Source of the DNA: Algoriphagus aquaeductus
Lineage (GTDB): Bacteria; Bacteroidota; Bacteroidia; Cytophagales; Cyclobacteriaceae
Reading direction: 5' to 3'
Assembly (NCBI RefSeq): GCF_003253485.1
Contig: NZ_QKTX01000018.1
Span: 30,279-94,278, forward strand
Length of the DNA: 64,000 nt
The position numbers and the translations under genes were made by a program. Positions 45,242 to 53,045 of this stretch are shown here, piece by piece. A model generated the notes under the pieces. That model saw nothing but the letters and a program-made list of their open reading frames with translations, was not told the DNA's origin and made no database searches. Positions within the stretch are counted from its first letter, which is position 1. Each line of letters begins with the position of its first letter.

Positions 45242-46340
45242 GTTAGTTTTTCAGAAGCTTTTGATCGTGTTGGTTTTGTTTAATTCCTGTGTGGAAAAAA
45301 TCGAATTTGACCTGGACCGATTAGACCGGGAGCGTTTGATTGTATCGGGAACACTGACCGATTTGGCAGAGACACAGTTTGTCTACCTTTCGCAGACGAC
45401 GTCCAATGCCCGACAACCATTTTTGGAGGATGGAGATAAAGGTTTATTTACCTTGAATGATTTACCAAGACCGGTCAGTAGGGCAAGGGTGAGGCTACAT
45501 TCCAGGGAATTGGGCTTATCCTGGGAGTATCGGGAGACAAAACCGGGAACTTATGAGCTAAGCGGTTTTCTTCCTCCCAGGCCTGGATTGGAGTATGAAT
45601 TGGAGATTTGGGTCCAGGAAAAGGTCTATCGGTCTCAGCCACAGCGCATGCCTGAAGTCGTAGGGGAGGACCAATTGAGCTTTAGCTTTGAGCGGGCTCG
45701 ATTGGAAAACAATCCGGAGGCTGCACTGATCGCAATCGCTACAGAAGTCACCTTGCCCAATCAGACAGGAGGCTATTACCTAAGATGGACAGTGGAGGAA
45801 GTTTATTTTTGGGACCTCACCTTTTTCCCAAATCCTTTCAACACGCCTCCTCCGCCTTGCTACGTTACGGAGATTTCTGATGCGGCGCGGATTACCTTAG
45901 TCAATGGAGACCTACTCAACAGACCCGGGGCGGTCAGTAGTCAGATTTTAGCCAAAAGACTGGTAGATCAGTCCTTTCTGAGCCGACATTACTTCAATGT
46001 GAAGCAACTGAGCATCACCAAAGACGCACATGATTATTGGCGAAAAGTGCGACAATTGGTGAACAATACAGGCTCTGTGTTTGATATTCCCCCTGCACCC
46101 ATCCGAGGAAATATGTACCATGTGGACGACCCTGAGGAAGTGGTGTTGGGTTACTTTGAAGTAGCCAAGGCGAAAATCACCCGAATCTATACTACTCGAG
46201 CAGATGTCCCATTCTTTTTGGAGGAGGTTTGCGAATACGTTCCGGGCAAACGCGCCACTGAGTACAAGCCAACTTGCCTGAGCTGTAACGTCTTCCCAAA
46301 CAGCACCAGCCAACAACCCGAATGGTGGTTTGATCAATAA
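45234..46340 (+). CDS. DUF4249 family outer-membrane lipoprotein
   Basis: The 368-residue protein has a lipoprotein signal (QKLLIVLVLFNSC) followed by EKIEFDLDRLDRERLIVSGTLTD, the usual DUF4249 opening. The middle contains the beta-rich GTYELSGFLPPRPGLEYELEIWV segment and the later YYLRWTVEEVYFW, and the C terminus has two cysteine clusters (EVCEYVPGK, TCLSCNVF). DUF4249 proteins accompany a class of TonB receptors, probably as surface partners. The ATG at 45234 was chosen because GGAGG lies just upstream; a GTG six bases earlier is in frame. Confidence 0.9.
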   Translation: MTRLVFQKLLIVLVLFNSCVEKIEFDLDRLDRERLIVSGTLTDLAETQFVYLSQTTSNARQPFLEDGDKGLFTLNDLPRPVSRARVRLHSRELGLSWEYRETKPGTYELSGFLPPRPGLEYELEIWVQEKVYRSQPQRMPEVVGEDQLSFSFERARLENNPEAALIAIATEVTLPNQTGGYYLRWTVEEVYFWDLTFFPNPFNTPPPPCYVTEISDAARITLVNGDLLNRPGAVSSQILAKRLVDQSFLSRHYFNVKQLSITKDAHDYWRKVRQLVNNTGSVFDIPPAPIRGNMYHVDDPEEVVLGYFEVAKAKITRIYTTRADVPFFLEEVCEYVPGKRATEYKPTCLSCNVFPNSTSQQPEWWFDQ

Positions 46341-46463
46341 TCAATTTTCAATGACCAATTTTCAATAACCAATGACCAATGACCAATGACCAATAACCAA
46401 TGACCAATTATCAATGAGCAATAATCAATGATCAATTTTCAATAACCAAATTCAATGATCAAA
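46341..46463. repeat. Degenerate tandem heptamer repeat (CAATGAC type)
   Basis: About 120 bases consist almost wholly of seven-base units of the form CAATGAC or CAATAAC, with variants such as CAATTTT. The repeat begins within or right after the DUF4249 stop codon. An 18-base stretch at 46426-46443 recurs as its exact reverse complement at 62229-62246. There is no unique-spacer structure, so it is not a CRISPR. Confidence 0.8.
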
Positions 46464-46488
46464 CCACCAACAACAAATAACTAGTTCT

Positions 46489-46563
46489 TTACTTCTTCAT
46501 CCCCATATAGTCCACCACAAAATAGCTCATCACCCGTACGCCAAGCTTGAAACCGCTTTGGTC
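46489..46563 (-). pseudogene. 3' remnant of an M20 amidohydrolase gene
   Basis: These 75 bases match the last 75 bases of the M20 gene at 49531-49605, with three differences by eye. They encode the same C-terminal end, SGFKLGVRVMSYFVVDYMG plus MKK and a stop. Nothing upstream (rightwards) resembles the rest of the gene. It is the remains of a third paralogue or a duplicated gene end, in the same orientation as the full copy about 3 kb away. Confidence 0.85.
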
Positions 46564-46607
46564 GATTTAGTGCCATTTTTCCTTCAACGACGGAAGACAA
46601 AGCAAAA

Positions 46608-47318
46608 TTATTTCAACTCATAGGTAAAAATCGTGCGATTGCAGGATTGCAAAATCACCCCAAAGCTTTTCAATCCTTCACGCAGCGAATCAAGTGAGCT
46701 TGCGTCTAAACTAAAGGAATATACCTTGGCACTTTTTGCTTGCTCAAAGAAAAATCTACCCAGTCGCTTTTCTTGGCTGAGTTTTTCGGCAAGCTCCTCT
46801 ACAGTGTATCCCTCCAAAATGACTCGCGATTTGCTGGACTCATTCTTTTTGAGTACTCCATTTTTTGGAGTGTACAGAGACTTGTCGAGTTGGTCTTGGG
46901 AGCTGATTTGAAGACAGTTACCCGTTTGGTTTTGAGACGTTTGGCTGGTAACAAATTCAGGAAGCTGATCCAACTGTTTCCAGATTTGATCCAAAACTGA
47001 TTGATCCAGAGGAGCCATGGAATTGATTCGCAGGGTGTAAAGTTCTTCTCCAAACTTCCGACTGATCTTAAACTCCACCTCAGGCCACAGTTCGGTAAAT
47101 ATATCCGAAAGGGTTCCTCCTGCACTCACAAAGCCCGGACCAGAAGCCGAACTCGTATTCCGCTCTCCATCGCCTTCGAATCTGTGCAATTCGAAATTGC
47201 CTTGCTTAATGGTGCCACTTGCCACAAGGACTTTTTTGGAAGAAGCCACCTGGGTTTGTGAAAAACTAGGAAGATAGCTCAGAAAGAGGAATGCGAAGAA
47301 ATAAGAAAGGTGTCTCAT
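46608..47318 (-). CDS. Secreted protein, possibly DUF3738-like
   Basis: The 236-residue product has a signal peptide (residues 1-20, ending FSQ). The C-terminal third (ILEGYTVEELAEKLSQEKRLGRFFFEQAKSAKVYSFSLD, then SLDSLREGLKSFGVIL) loosely follows the DUF3738/TIGR03435 pattern, where a 'LAxxLS..LGR' part precedes a 'LREALxxxGLxL' helix. The match is weak and the family call is tentative. The start lies 53 bases inside the end of the upstream beta-propeller gene, so the two are probably co-translated. No catalytic motif was seen. Confidence 0.7.
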   Translation of the reverse strand: MRHLSYFFAFLFLSYLPSFSQTQVASSKKVLVASGTIKQGNFELHRFEGDGERNTSSASGPGFVSAGGTLSDIFTELWPEVEFKISRKFGEELYTLRINSMAPLDQSVLDQIWKQLDQLPEFVTSQTSQNQTGNCLQISSQDQLDKSLYTPKNGVLKKNESSKSRVILEGYTVEELAEKLSQEKRLGRFFFEQAKSAKVYSFSLDASSLDSLREGLKSFGVILQSCNRTIFTYELK

Positions 47319-48339
47319 AATTTTTGAGTTTTAGGAAGGGTTCGGGGTAAGTTTTGTTGGAGTTAAACTCGATGAAAGCCTCTTCGGTCAATAGGAGATA
47401 AACTTCCCCATTGTATTCTTGTCCCAAAAAAGGTAGCTGTACACCATTAGAGAGTATGACTTTATTGAGCAATGTTTTTTTCCCGCTCGGCAAATGATGA
47501 ATCAAAGTTTGCAAAGTGGAATTTCTCACCAAAGAGTACCATCTCCAATCCTCCGATTGGGACAAATACAAGGGGAAGTAGGTCTGCTCGGGATCCAGCG
47601 TCACACCAGCTTCCGTCTCTTTTCCAGAGGGAGATACCTGCAAAAGCTCTGTACCAACCCATTCCCCTTCTTGATTGAATCTGATCAGGCTGTCATTTCC
47701 TATTCGGGAAAAAATCACCTCGTTTTCAGTACTAACCAGCGACTGATTGGTCAACACATTGAAGGAATAAGAATCAGTCGGCGAGGCGGGGTAGCTTAGG
47801 TGTTTTTTAATTTTCTCAGGACTATCTAGTGGATAAGTCAGGAGCTGAAAATTAAGCGTGGTATCTCTGTTCAGTGTATTGGGTGGCTGATATAGAAATA
47901 CCCGATCCTCAAAAACTGTCATCCTAGAAGCATCTACCCCCAAGTCCAAGGTGGTTTCAAAAGTTTTGGTTACCAAATCGAATCGGTGAGCTATTCCCTT
48001 TCCCTCGCAAAGGAGGTAAAGTTTGGTGCCTGAGATTGAAAAATCAGAGATAATACAGCCTTGGAGTTCCAAGTAAACTTCTGAATTAAAAATAAAAGGT
48101 TCTTGAGTGGGATCTGGATAATGATATAAAGAAGATTTAGAAAGAATGGTAAATCCGCTCTCCCCGATTTTCCACTTATCAATGACGCCACTGAACGGAA
48201 TATGATGAAATTCTACGAGGTCAAACTCATTGACTTCTAAGGAAACCGGAGATAAATTGAAGACAACTTGTTCCTGTACAGAAGGGCTGCCGCAGGAAAA
48301 TACAAAAGTTAGCAATAAGAAAACAACAATTCGATTCAT
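47266..48339 (-). CDS. 6-bladed beta-propeller-like lipoprotein
   Basis: The 357-residue protein starts with a lipoprotein signal (IVVFLLLTFVFSC). The remainder is all-beta in pattern with repeated blade-like units of about 45-55 residues, for example GFTILSKSSLYHYPD, SGTKLYLLCEGKGIAHRFD and EDRVFLYQPP. This resembles the 6-bladed beta-propeller lipoproteins of Bacteroidota that are often adjacent to very small secreted peptides. The frame extends 30 codons further upstream, but the ATG at 48339 gives the proper signal. It follows the interrupted peptide gene and precedes the DUF3738-like gene on one strand. Confidence 0.82.
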   Translation of the reverse strand: MNRIVVFLLLTFVFSCGSPSVQEQVVFNLSPVSLEVNEFDLVEFHHIPFSGVIDKWKIGESGFTILSKSSLYHYPDPTQEPFIFNSEVYLELQGCIISDFSISGTKLYLLCEGKGIAHRFDLVTKTFETTLDLGVDASRMTVFEDRVFLYQPPNTLNRDTTLNFQLLTYPLDSPEKIKKHLSYPASPTDSYSFNVLTNQSLVSTENEVIFSRIGNDSLIRFNQEGEWVGTELLQVSPSGKETEAGVTLDPEQTYFPLYLSQSEDWRWYSLVRNSTLQTLIHHLPSGKKTLLNKVILSNGVQLPFLGQEYNGEVYLLLTEEAFIEFNSNKTYPEPFLKLKNYETPFLFLRIPLSELSS

Positions 48340-48392
48340 AGAAATAGAGGGAAGAAAGCGACAAAATCCTAGAATTTTGCCGCTTAAAAAAC

Positions 48393-48644
48393 TTACTGAA
48401 TACTTGCAGGAGTAGAATTTTGAATGCACGTAGCTGAATCAGCATTACAGCAAGCGTAATATCCGGAACCTCAAGACACTGAAGATCCTTTTACAGACCA
48501 AAGATTTACCCCAAGTATTGATACCTGAGTTCTGAAGGTACAAGAGGTTGCTCCTTCTCCTCCTGCTGAACATGCTGCTGAAAGATTCGTGTAGGAAAAC
48601 ATAAAAAGTCCTAAACACAGAAATAGGGCAATACTTTTTTTCAT
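48393..48644 (-). pseudogene. Small secreted cysteine-rich peptide gene interrupted by in-frame TGA
   Basis: From the ATG at 48644 the frame encodes a signal peptide (KKSIALFLCLGLFMFSY, cleavage near residue 24), then SAACSAGGEGATSC and on to residue 57. A TGA at 48471-48473 interrupts it. The frame continues for 25 codons, GSGYYACCNADSATC and on, to a TAA at 48393-48395. Without the TGA the peptide is 83 residues. Mature cysteines are 25, 35, 65, 66 and 73; a cysteine at 58 would make six. TGA differs by one base from Cys codons, so a nonsense mutation is the simplest explanation. Similar peptides (NVEALA-like) often precede beta-propeller lipoproteins. If TGA is read as stop, a 57-residue peptide is made. 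Confidence 0.72.
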
Positions 48645-48696
48645 GAGAAATTGAGTTTAAAGTTTAACATAGTTTTATCTCACTTGAGATGATTCA

Positions 48697-48762
48697 AAAC
48701 TAGATTGTTTCATTTTTATATTTAGTTAAACTAGATTAAAAAGTGATTTAAACTAGTTTAAA
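48697..48762. promoter_or_regulatory. Repeated AAACTAG motif and perfect palindrome before the peptide gene
   Basis: AAACTAGATT occurs at 48697-48706 and 48728-48737, and AAACTAGTTT at 48750-48759. The last lies inside a perfect 16-base palindrome, TTTAAACTAGTTTAAA (48747-48762). All are between the Crp/Fnr-like gene and the peptide gene, so they are candidate binding sites for that regulator (inference). Confidence 0.5.
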
Positions 48763-48765
48763 AAA

Positions 48766-49314
48766 TCAAAGTAGTCGATTGGACTTTAGTTTGGATAAGT
48801 ATTGGGGTGTCACATTAAAATAAGATGCCAGATGCTTCTGAGGTATCCTGTACCATATTCCAGGATATTTCTTTTTGAATAACTCCCACCTGTGCAGAAA
48901 AGACTTTTTTCCATTGATCAGTTTCCAGTTCAGATTTTGCTCATACTTGATTGTCGAAATTTTCTTCAAAATTTCGACAATCACTATGGGTTCTATTTTT
49001 GGGTGATTCAATGTTTCCAAACTTAATATCTCAACAGTACTGTCTTCCAAGGCCTCTACGGTGAATGAAGAGTTAATCTTGCCTCCGAAATAAAATCCTG
49101 TTAGATAGAAACTGCCCTTAGAAGGAAAGGAATTGTTAAATTGCTCTACTCCGTCGTCGGGAAACTCTCTAAACAATCCATTCTTTATCCAGTACAAATT
49201 AGTCAATGGCTGGCCATGCATCAAAAGACAATGCCCCTTTTTAACCTCGAGGCTTTCACATTCCAATGGGAAACCCAACTTTAAAAACTCTTCTTTAACA
49301 AATTCGAAACCCAT
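48766..49314 (-). CDS. Crp/Fnr-like cyclic-nucleotide-binding domain regulator
   Basis: The product is about 182 residues, starting at the third of three consecutive ATGs; either earlier one is possible. Residues about 20-115 form a cNMP-binding-type beta barrel (LEVKKGHCLLMHGQPLTNLYWIKNGLFREF, then SFYLTGFYF and VEALEDSTVEILS). The C terminus has a helix-turn-helix (RIPQKHLASYFNVTPQYLSKLK). This matches the Crp/Fnr-like regulators common in Bacteroidota, in which nucleotide-binding residues are often lost. It is the first gene of a same-strand run with the peptide, propeller and secreted-protein genes and may regulate them. Confidence 0.85.
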   Translation of the reverse strand: MGFEFVKEEFLKLGFPLECESLEVKKGHCLLMHGQPLTNLYWIKNGLFREFPDDGVEQFNNSFPSKGSFYLTGFYFGGKINSSFTVEALEDSTVEILSLETLNHPKIEPIVIVEILKKISTIKYEQNLNWKLINGKKSFLHRWELFKKKYPGIWYRIPQKHLASYFNVTPQYLSKLKSNRLL

Positions 49315-49463
49315 CATCAACTCAGATTTACTTTAAAAATGTGATCAAACTAAAACCCTTTGGCTACTTTAACTATGATCCTGTTGAATTAGTTTGTAAA
49401 TTTTTTAATTTATTTTGTCCATGGTAATTCCCTCTACTTTGCTTGGTTTTTGATACTAAAAGC

Positions 49464-49495
49464 AAACCCCTCCCGAATCGCTCTGGGAGGGGTTT
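49464..49495 (-). terminator. Intrinsic terminator of the first M20 gene
   Basis: AAACCCCTCCC (49464-49474) pairs perfectly with GGGAGGGGTTT (49485-49495) around a ten-base loop, 36 bases after the M20 stop. A closely related stem follows the second M20 gene at 54020-54054. Confidence 0.85.
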
Positions 49496-49530
49496 ACTAT
49501 GGACTATGGTCTATAAGCTAGGGTCTTTGA

Positions 49531-50817
49531 TTACCTCTTCATCCCCATATAGTCCACCACAAAATAGCTCATCACCCGTACGCCAAGCTTGAAGCCGCTT
49601 TCGTCCAGGTAAAAATCAGGGGTATGGTGAGAGGGAGTTTTCAAAGGGTCAGCACCGGGTTTCATTCCTCCAAGGAAAATAAATACGCCCGGCTTTTCGC
49701 GTTGGAAAAAGCTGAAATCTTCCGAACCGGTCATCGGGTCCATCAAGACAACATTTTCTTTACCTGCAGCTGCGTCAAGGGTCGGAATCATTTTGGCAGT
49801 GAGGGCTTCGTCATTCACAGTGGAAGGATACAGCTTGGTAATGGTCACTTCAGCTTTCGCACCAGCACTCTCGGCAATATTAGTTGCGATTTCGTTGATT
49901 CTGCGATGCACCAAGGCTTGCTGATCGTCTCCAAAGGTTCGGATGGTGCCGATCATTTCCACTTTTTCGGGAATGATATTGTGGCGTATACCTCCGTGAA
50001 TGGCGCCTACAGATACTACTGCAGGATTTTGAGTTACATTGACGCTGCGCGAAAGGATGGTCTGAAGTCCGGTCACAATCTGTGCGGAGGTGACTACCGG
50101 ATCCACGCCTGACCAAGGAGATGCCCCGTGGGCCTGAGTTCCGAGTACGTTGATGCCTAGGATATCCACGGCCGCCATGGTAGGTCCGGGACGATAGCCG
50201 ATTTTACCAGCCTCGATCTGTGCCCAAATGTGCAAACCGAAGACTGCATCCACATCTTTCATCACGCCTTCTTTGACCATCAGTTCAGCCCCTGCCATAT
50301 CCACATCGCTTACCCCTTCCTCAGCGGGTTGGAAGATGAATTTGATGGAACCCTCCAATTGATTTTTCATTCCTGCCAGTACCTCAGCCACACCCATCAG
50401 GATAGCTGTGTGGGAATCGTGTCCGCAGGCATGCATCACGCCCGTCTGCTGTCCGGCAAAGGTGGTGGTGACGGTAGACTTAAATGGGAGATCGACTCGC
50501 TCGGTCACGGGAAGCGCGTCCATATCTGCGCGAAGGGCAACCATCGGTCCGGGCTTGCCGCCTTTTAGTACTCCGACAACACCTGTGACAGCCACTTGTT
50601 CGGTGACTTCCATGCCCAAAGCCCTCAAGTGGTCGGCGACGATCTTGGCGGTGCGAACTTCCTGATTGCCGAGCTCAGGGTGCTGATGAAAGTCCCGCCG
50701 CCATGTGATGACTTTGGATTCGATGGCAACGGCGCGCTTATCGATTTCGGGACGAAGCTTGGACTGTCCGATCGCCGAGGCAGAAATCAGCAGGAGAGGG
50801 AGGATGATTTTTTTCAT
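49531..50817 (-). CDS. Secreted M20D-family amidohydrolase, copy 1
   Basis: This 428-residue protein has a signal peptide (IILPLLLISASAIGQ), so it should be periplasmic. The metal-site motifs are VALRADMDALPVTE, the cysteine and histidine of GVMHACGHDSHTAILMGVAEVL, and FIFQPAEEG. The dimerisation domain has GTQAHGASPWSGVDPV and GGIRHNIIPEKVEMIGTIR, with the last ligand in MTGSEDFSFFQ. This is the IAA-amino-acid/N-acyl-amino-acid hydrolase type. The frame opens seven codons earlier, but 50817 starts the signal peptide. It is closely similar to the gene at 54087, and its 3' end recurs at 46489. Confidence 0.93.
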   Translation of the reverse strand: MKKIILPLLLISASAIGQSKLRPEIDKRAVAIESKVITWRRDFHQHPELGNQEVRTAKIVADHLRALGMEVTEQVAVTGVVGVLKGGKPGPMVALRADMDALPVTERVDLPFKSTVTTTFAGQQTGVMHACGHDSHTAILMGVAEVLAGMKNQLEGSIKFIFQPAEEGVSDVDMAGAELMVKEGVMKDVDAVFGLHIWAQIEAGKIGYRPGPTMAAVDILGINVLGTQAHGASPWSGVDPVVTSAQIVTGLQTILSRSVNVTQNPAVVSVGAIHGGIRHNIIPEKVEMIGTIRTFGDDQQALVHRRINEIATNIAESAGAKAEVTITKLYPSTVNDEALTAKMIPTLDAAAGKENVVLMDPMTGSEDFSFFQREKPGVFIFLGGMKPGADPLKTPSHHTPDFYLDESGFKLGVRVMSYFVVDYMGMKR

Positions 50818-51108
50818 GGTTGGAATGGGTGAAACCAAATTTAAGGAAAGGAGGCAATCTAGGAAGCGGATGGGGAAAAAAGCATTAGGGATTGGTTTTT
50901 CTTATGATACCAGTGGAAAGCGGGATGATGGGATTAGGCCTTTCCTTTTACTAGGACATTTTGAATTTTCCTTTTCAAAAAGGCCTTCCAAATAAGCTGT
51001 AAAAAACTTTAAATCAGTCTGTTTTAAACCTAAAATCAAATGTGCTGATTTTCAATACCCTAAAAATTAATTTTAGTCAACTATTGACTTTTTGGTCGGG
51101 GAGGGGTT
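50818..51108. other. Non-coding stretch between M20 copy 1 and a secreted-protein gene
   Basis: No gene was recognised. AGGCCTTT (50936-50943) is repeated inverted as AAAGGCCT (50979-50986) across a 35-base loop, and CCTTTT/AAAAGG forms a small hairpin within it. The rest is AT-rich. It should contain the promoters of both divergent flanking genes, but no clear TAnnTTTG box was identified. Confidence 0.4.
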
Positions 51109-51136
51109 ATACTAAAGAAGTTAAATTCTTTAGTAT
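51109..51136 (+). promoter_or_regulatory. Hairpin covering a start codon
   Basis: ATACTAAAGAA (51109-51119) pairs perfectly over 11 bases with TTCTTTAGTAT (51126-51136), with a six-base loop. The distal arm includes the first two bases of the ATG at 51135. Folded mRNA would hide the start codon and ribosome site of the next gene. Confidence 0.6.
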
Positions 51137-51650
51137 GAACAAACCTTTTTACTCCCTGGGGCTGGGAACCTTAGCCCTGTTGACTTTTTCCTGGCTTTTT
51201 TTGAGCACCTCCTCTTTGTTGGCCCAGGATTCGACTCATTCGGAAGAATATTTTGCCATGCTCAGAAAGGAAGTTGGTAGAATTATTATAAGGCATCCAG
51301 GAGAAAATGATAACATGAAGTTTATTGCCTACTCTTTTTTGATTGTTTTCGGAGATTCGATTACTATCAAATATTCTGAACAGACACCCCAGTCCATCTT
51401 GCAAAAAAATGAGACTGTTAACCCAGTTCCTAAGTTGAAGAAATTCATGGAAGAAAAAGGCATCAGTTTCGATTCAGAGGTAACGGTTCTCTATACCATT
51501 CTCCATATTTGGGATGATAAAAAAGAGCGGGAAAACAATTTGGCCATGGTTTTTGAGAATATGTATGACCAAGGTTTGGATTTCTTAAGCTCCAGTGAGG
51601 TCAGGGTTGAAATTCCCATAGTGACACGCTTGAGCCCTGTGATTAACTGA
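51135..51650 (+). CDS. Secreted protein of unknown function
   Basis: The 171-residue product has a signal peptide (YSLGLGTLALLTFSWLFL, cleavage near SLLAQ). The mature part, beginning DSTHSEEYFAMLRKEVGRIIIRHPGENDNMKF, is hydrophilic with mixed helix and strand and no cysteines. No family or catalytic motif was recognised. The frame opens at 51042, but only the ATG at 51135 gives a proper signal peptide. That ATG is embedded in a hairpin. It is followed on the same strand by four small lipoprotein or secreted-protein genes. Confidence 0.7.
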   Translation: MNKPFYSLGLGTLALLTFSWLFLSTSSLLAQDSTHSEEYFAMLRKEVGRIIIRHPGENDNMKFIAYSFLIVFGDSITIKYSEQTPQSILQKNETVNPVPKLKKFMEEKGISFDSEVTVLYTILHIWDDKKERENNLAMVFENMYDQGLDFLSSSEVRVEIPIVTRLSPVIN

Positions 51651-51724
51651 ATTATTATGTTGAATTTGAAGCAAATTTTCCCCGCCTGAAACCTCCTCAG
51701 GGGGGTACTCTTGGTTAGATAGTA

Positions 51725-52330
51725 ATGTTTAGTCGAAAAATACTTTTTCTAATCTTTTCCGTCTGTTTCGCCTGCACTCCAAAAACAGATGGGGAGCTCA
51801 AGCCTCTATTTGAAGCCCTTATTCCAGCCTATCTACTGGAGGGTGGAAATACGGTTTGGGTCATTACCGAGTCGGACACCGCCTCCAATCGGACCATGTT
51901 TGGGATGGAGATCTGCTCGGCGGAGTTTTTTAAGAGGAGTCTCTTGGGAAAAAATCGGATGATCTTCGACGGTCGGGAGGCCAAGATGACGATTTGGAAT
52001 TGTATTTCTACTTGCCTGAGCGAACCTAAGGTATTCCGATTTACCGAGGAGCATTTTCCGGAAGGGGTAGAGCTTGTTTCCCAAAGTCACTTGGATAGTT
52101 TGCAGGCACTTGTGGATTCCAAAGTGTTCGTAGATTCTCTGAAATCAGAGGCCATGAATAAACTACATTTTCAAACTAGGTTCAGATTTTCTAAGCCGGT
52201 ATTCTTTGGTGGAGGAAATTTTGCTTTACTGTATTACACCTTTTTTAGCGATAACTCAGGCTATGTAGTGATGGAAAAGAAGTCAGGAAAATGGGAAGAG
52301 GTGTTTAGAGAGATCTATACCTACTATTGA
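51725..52330 (+). CDS. Lipoprotein of unknown function, paralogue A
   Basis: This 201-residue protein has a lipoprotein signal (ILFLIFSVCFAC). Its pattern is shared with the next gene: a region around ICSAEFFKRSLLG, then FRFTEEHFPEGVELVSQSHLDSL near residue 105, and a C-terminal SKPVFFGGGNFALLYYTFF followed by GYVVMEKKSGKWEEVF. The last part looks like a strand-turn-strand ending common in exported proteins. The two genes are diverged tandem paralogues. No known family was recognised. Confidence 0.75.
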   Translation: MFSRKILFLIFSVCFACTPKTDGELKPLFEALIPAYLLEGGNTVWVITESDTASNRTMFGMEICSAEFFKRSLLGKNRMIFDGREAKMTIWNCISTCLSEPKVFRFTEEHFPEGVELVSQSHLDSLQALVDSKVFVDSLKSEAMNKLHFQTRFRFSKPVFFGGGNFALLYYTFFSDNSGYVVMEKKSGKWEEVFREIYTYY

Positions 52331-52373
52331 GTTTAGCCTTTGCCAAGAGAATAACCAGCCTAAAAAGGTCAAA

Positions 52374-53018
52374 ATGAATTCAACGATGTCACATCCAGAT
52401 CTCAGCGGTCGCCAATTGGTAAAAATAATAAGCATTGTTCTCAAGCTTCTGGTGTTCGCCTTGGTCTGCTTTAGCTGTACCTCAAGAGAAGAAAACGAGA
52501 TCAAGGAGTTGATGAATGCCGTATTTGAATGGGAACTCAACCGAGGCGAAGAAGTCATCGTGTTTGCGGAAGCAGAGGAGAATTGGAAAATCCCTTGGCT
52601 AGACTCTTGTTCGGTAGAAGGCATACTGAGTTTGCAAAGTGACTTCCGTTATAAAGTTTTGTTCAAGGATGTGTTCACAGAAGCAGACGCAAAAAAGATT
52701 TGCAGGGAAGGAAGGCAAGCTTTCCGATTCCAACAGGATATGTTTCCGGCAGGAGTGAAAGTCTCTTCTGAAAAGGGGAGGTACGACAGTTTGTCAAATG
52801 CCTATTATAATGCTTTAGGTAAGCCGGAAGTAGTCGAACTTGATATGGAATTGAAGAAATACATGAGCTATAAGACTATTTCCAAACCTGTGTTTTTGCA
52901 AGATTACCGATATGCGTTTCTATATGTTTTTAGTGGAGGAACCGGGCTTTTAATATATAAAAAGCAGAATAATAAGTGGGTTCATTACTTTACCAGTACT
53001 TTGATGCTTATAGAGTAG
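52374..53018 (+). CDS. Lipoprotein of unknown function, paralogue B
   Basis: The 214-residue product has a longer N-terminal lead, then a membrane-type signal (IISIVLKLLVFALVCFSC) with a lipobox cysteine near residue 35. An alternative start at 52386 would shorten the lead by four residues. Shared blocks with the preceding gene are FRFQQDMFPAGVKVSSEKGRYDSL and SKPVFLQDYRYAFLYVF, then GLLIYKKQNNKWVHYF. This indicates an old tandem duplication with strong divergence. Function is unknown. The gap after gene A is 43 bases, so co-transcription is likely. Confidence 0.72.
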   Translation: MNSTMSHPDLSGRQLVKIISIVLKLLVFALVCFSCTSREENEIKELMNAVFEWELNRGEEVIVFAEAEENWKIPWLDSCSVEGILSLQSDFRYKVLFKDVFTEADAKKICREGRQAFRFQQDMFPAGVKVSSEKGRYDSLSNAYYNALGKPEVVELDMELKKYMSYKTISKPVFLQDYRYAFLYVFSGGTGLLIYKKQNNKWVHYFTSTLMLIE

Positions 53019-53045
53019 AAATATTAGAATAGGATTAGGAGAAAG

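Noticed and set aside
46341..46463. Possible CRISPR array
   Set aside because: Units are seven bases and contiguous, with no spacers and no cas genes in the window.
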